Shown: positions 63,244-64,000 of the stretch, one piece after another
Layout: each line of letters opens with the position of its first letter
How positions within the stretch are numbered: position 1 is the stretch's first letter
From: Streptomyces beigongshangae
GTDB lineage: Bacteria; Actinomycetota; Actinomycetes; Streptomycetales; Streptomycetaceae
NCBI RefSeq assembly: GCF_019710745.1
Contig: NZ_JAHKJW010000009.1
Location: forward strand, 21,135 to 85,134
DNA length: 64,000 nt
Reading direction: 5' to 3'
Notes under the pieces: model-generated
Told to the model about the DNA's origin: nothing
The model's input: the letters and a program-made list of their open reading frames with translations, nothing else
The model's database searches: none
Made by a program: the position numbers and the translations under genes

Positions 63244-64000
63244 ATGGGGATTCACTTGTCCCGGCGTACCCTTCTCGGCCTGGCCGCCGGCGTGCCGGTC
63301 TCCGCGGCGCTGGCGGGCTGCGGCTCGTCCGGCCCCGGCAGCGGGGGCGCGACCACCTACTGGTACCTGAACGGCCAGCCGCAGGAAGGTGTCAGAGCCG
63401 GCGCGGTGGACGCGTTCAACAAGGCCCACCCCGAGGAGCAGATCAAGGACACCACCTTCCAGAACGACGCGTACAAGACGAAGATCAAGACCGCCATCGG
63501 CGCCGGACGGGCACCCACCATCATCTGGGGCTGGGGCGGCGGGACGCTGCGCACCTACGCGAAGGCGGGCCAGGTCGAGGACCTCACCCCGTGGTTCGAC
63601 GAGCATCCCGAGGTCAGGAAGCGGCTGCTCCCGTCCTCGTTCGACGCGGCAACCGTCGACGGCAGGATCTACGCGCTGCCGAGCGAGACCGTGCAGCCGA
63701 TCATCCTCTACTACAACAGGAAGGTCTTCGACCGGGTCGGTGCGAAACCACCGCAGTCCTGGGACGACATCATGGCGCTGGTGCCCAGGTTCAACGCCAA
63801 GGGCATCGCACCGTTCTCCCTCGGCGGCCAGTCCCGGTGGACGAACATGATGTGGCTGGAGTTCCTGTTCGACCGCATCGGCGGTCCCGAGGTCTTCCAG
63901 GCCGTCATCGAGGGCGAGAAGAACGCCTGGTCCGACCCGCGCGCCCTCACCGCGCTGACCAAGGTGCAGGAGCTGGTCGAAGCCGGCGGATTCATCAAGG
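63244..64000 (+). CDS. Sugar ABC transporter substrate-binding lipoprotein (partial)
   Basis: The frame runs from the ATG at 63244 to the right edge, 252 residues without a stop. The N-terminus has twin Arg and a lipobox (SRRTLLGLAAG and ALAGCGSSG), so it is exported and lipid-anchored. The body follows family 1 solute-binding proteins: AFNKAHPEEQIKDTTFQND, APTIIWGWGGGTLRTYAKAG, YALPSETVQPIILYYNRKVF and SWDDIMALVPRFNAKGI. It captures a sugar for an ABC importer whose permease genes should lie beyond the edge. The LacI gene and two palindromes control it. Confidence 0.93.
   Translation, partial: MGIHLSRRTLLGLAAGVPVSAALAGCGSSGPGSGGATTYWYLNGQPQEGVRAGAVDAFNKAHPEEQIKDTTFQNDAYKTKIKTAIGAGRAPTIIWGWGGGTLRTYAKAGQVEDLTPWFDEHPEVRKRLLPSSFDAATVDGRIYALPSETVQPIILYYNRKVFDRVGAKPPQSWDDIMALVPRFNAKGIAPFSLGGQSRWTNMMWLEFLFDRIGGPEVFQAVIEGEKNAWSDPRALTALTKVQELVEAGGFIK

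Overview
The window is high-GC actinobacterial DNA with dense, mostly GTG/ATG-started genes, purine-rich ribosome binding sites and gene content (SNF2 helicase plus SWIM protein, an orphan roadblock protein of conservon type, a DUF6397-like protein, type B L31, xylAB with a ROK regulator) that points to a Streptomyces chromosome. No rRNA, tRNA or CRISPR array was seen.

Bases 1-6123 hold a tight four-gene operon: the C-terminus of a UPF1-like superfamily 1 helicase, a winged-helix protein ending in a HEPN-like RNase motif, a long coiled-coil protein fused to a McrB-type AAA+ motor, and a DUF2357/McrC-like partner with zinc ribbons. The genes overlap or nearly abut. I read this as an McrBC-derived, probably RNA-directed, antiviral system of the coiled-coil/nuclease tandem kind. 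A wrecked DEDDh exonuclease gene (6363-6606) follows it.

Bases 6984-34325 are mostly conserved chromosomal genes: YjbQ, a flavoprotein monooxygenase, an MltG-like lytic transglycosylase, an ABC exporter with a divergent MarR repressor, a secreted PNGase A-like glycoamidase, an L,D-transpeptidase-like lipoprotein, a strongly asymmetric heterodimeric ABC exporter, ribosomal protein L31 type B, a membrane hydrolase, a Ski2-like helicase with a TesB thioesterase, regulators and hypotheticals, a fatty acid desaturase, and an SNF2/SWIM pair.

Bases 34674-44052 are catabolic: xylA and xylB diverge, followed by a ROK repressor, an acetamidase/formamidase, a Tat-exported amidase, and a GAF regulator next to an aldehyde dehydrogenase. 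Bases 44102-46106 are gene-poor. Bases 46107-50117 hold a cupin-XRE regulator divergent from an efflux pump/methyltransferase/ene-reductase operon that looks like a detoxification unit.

Bases 51581-59046 form a compact biosynthetic cluster without PKS or NRPS megasynthases: ketoacyl synthase III, class III aminotransferase, acyl-CoA dehydrogenase lacking the usual catalytic glutamate, FlK-like thioesterase, ATP-grasp peptide ligase of PGM1-like appearance, a CGNR regulator and an MFS exporter. An amino-acid- or peptide-like small molecule made from an unusual acyl-derived amino acid is the simplest reading. An IS5-type transposase remnant borders it.

The right end holds ThpR, an alpha/beta hydrolase-TetR operon with a clear promoter and operator, a LacI repressor, two identical 15-bp LacI-type palindromes and the start of a sugar ABC solute-binding protein that runs off the edge.
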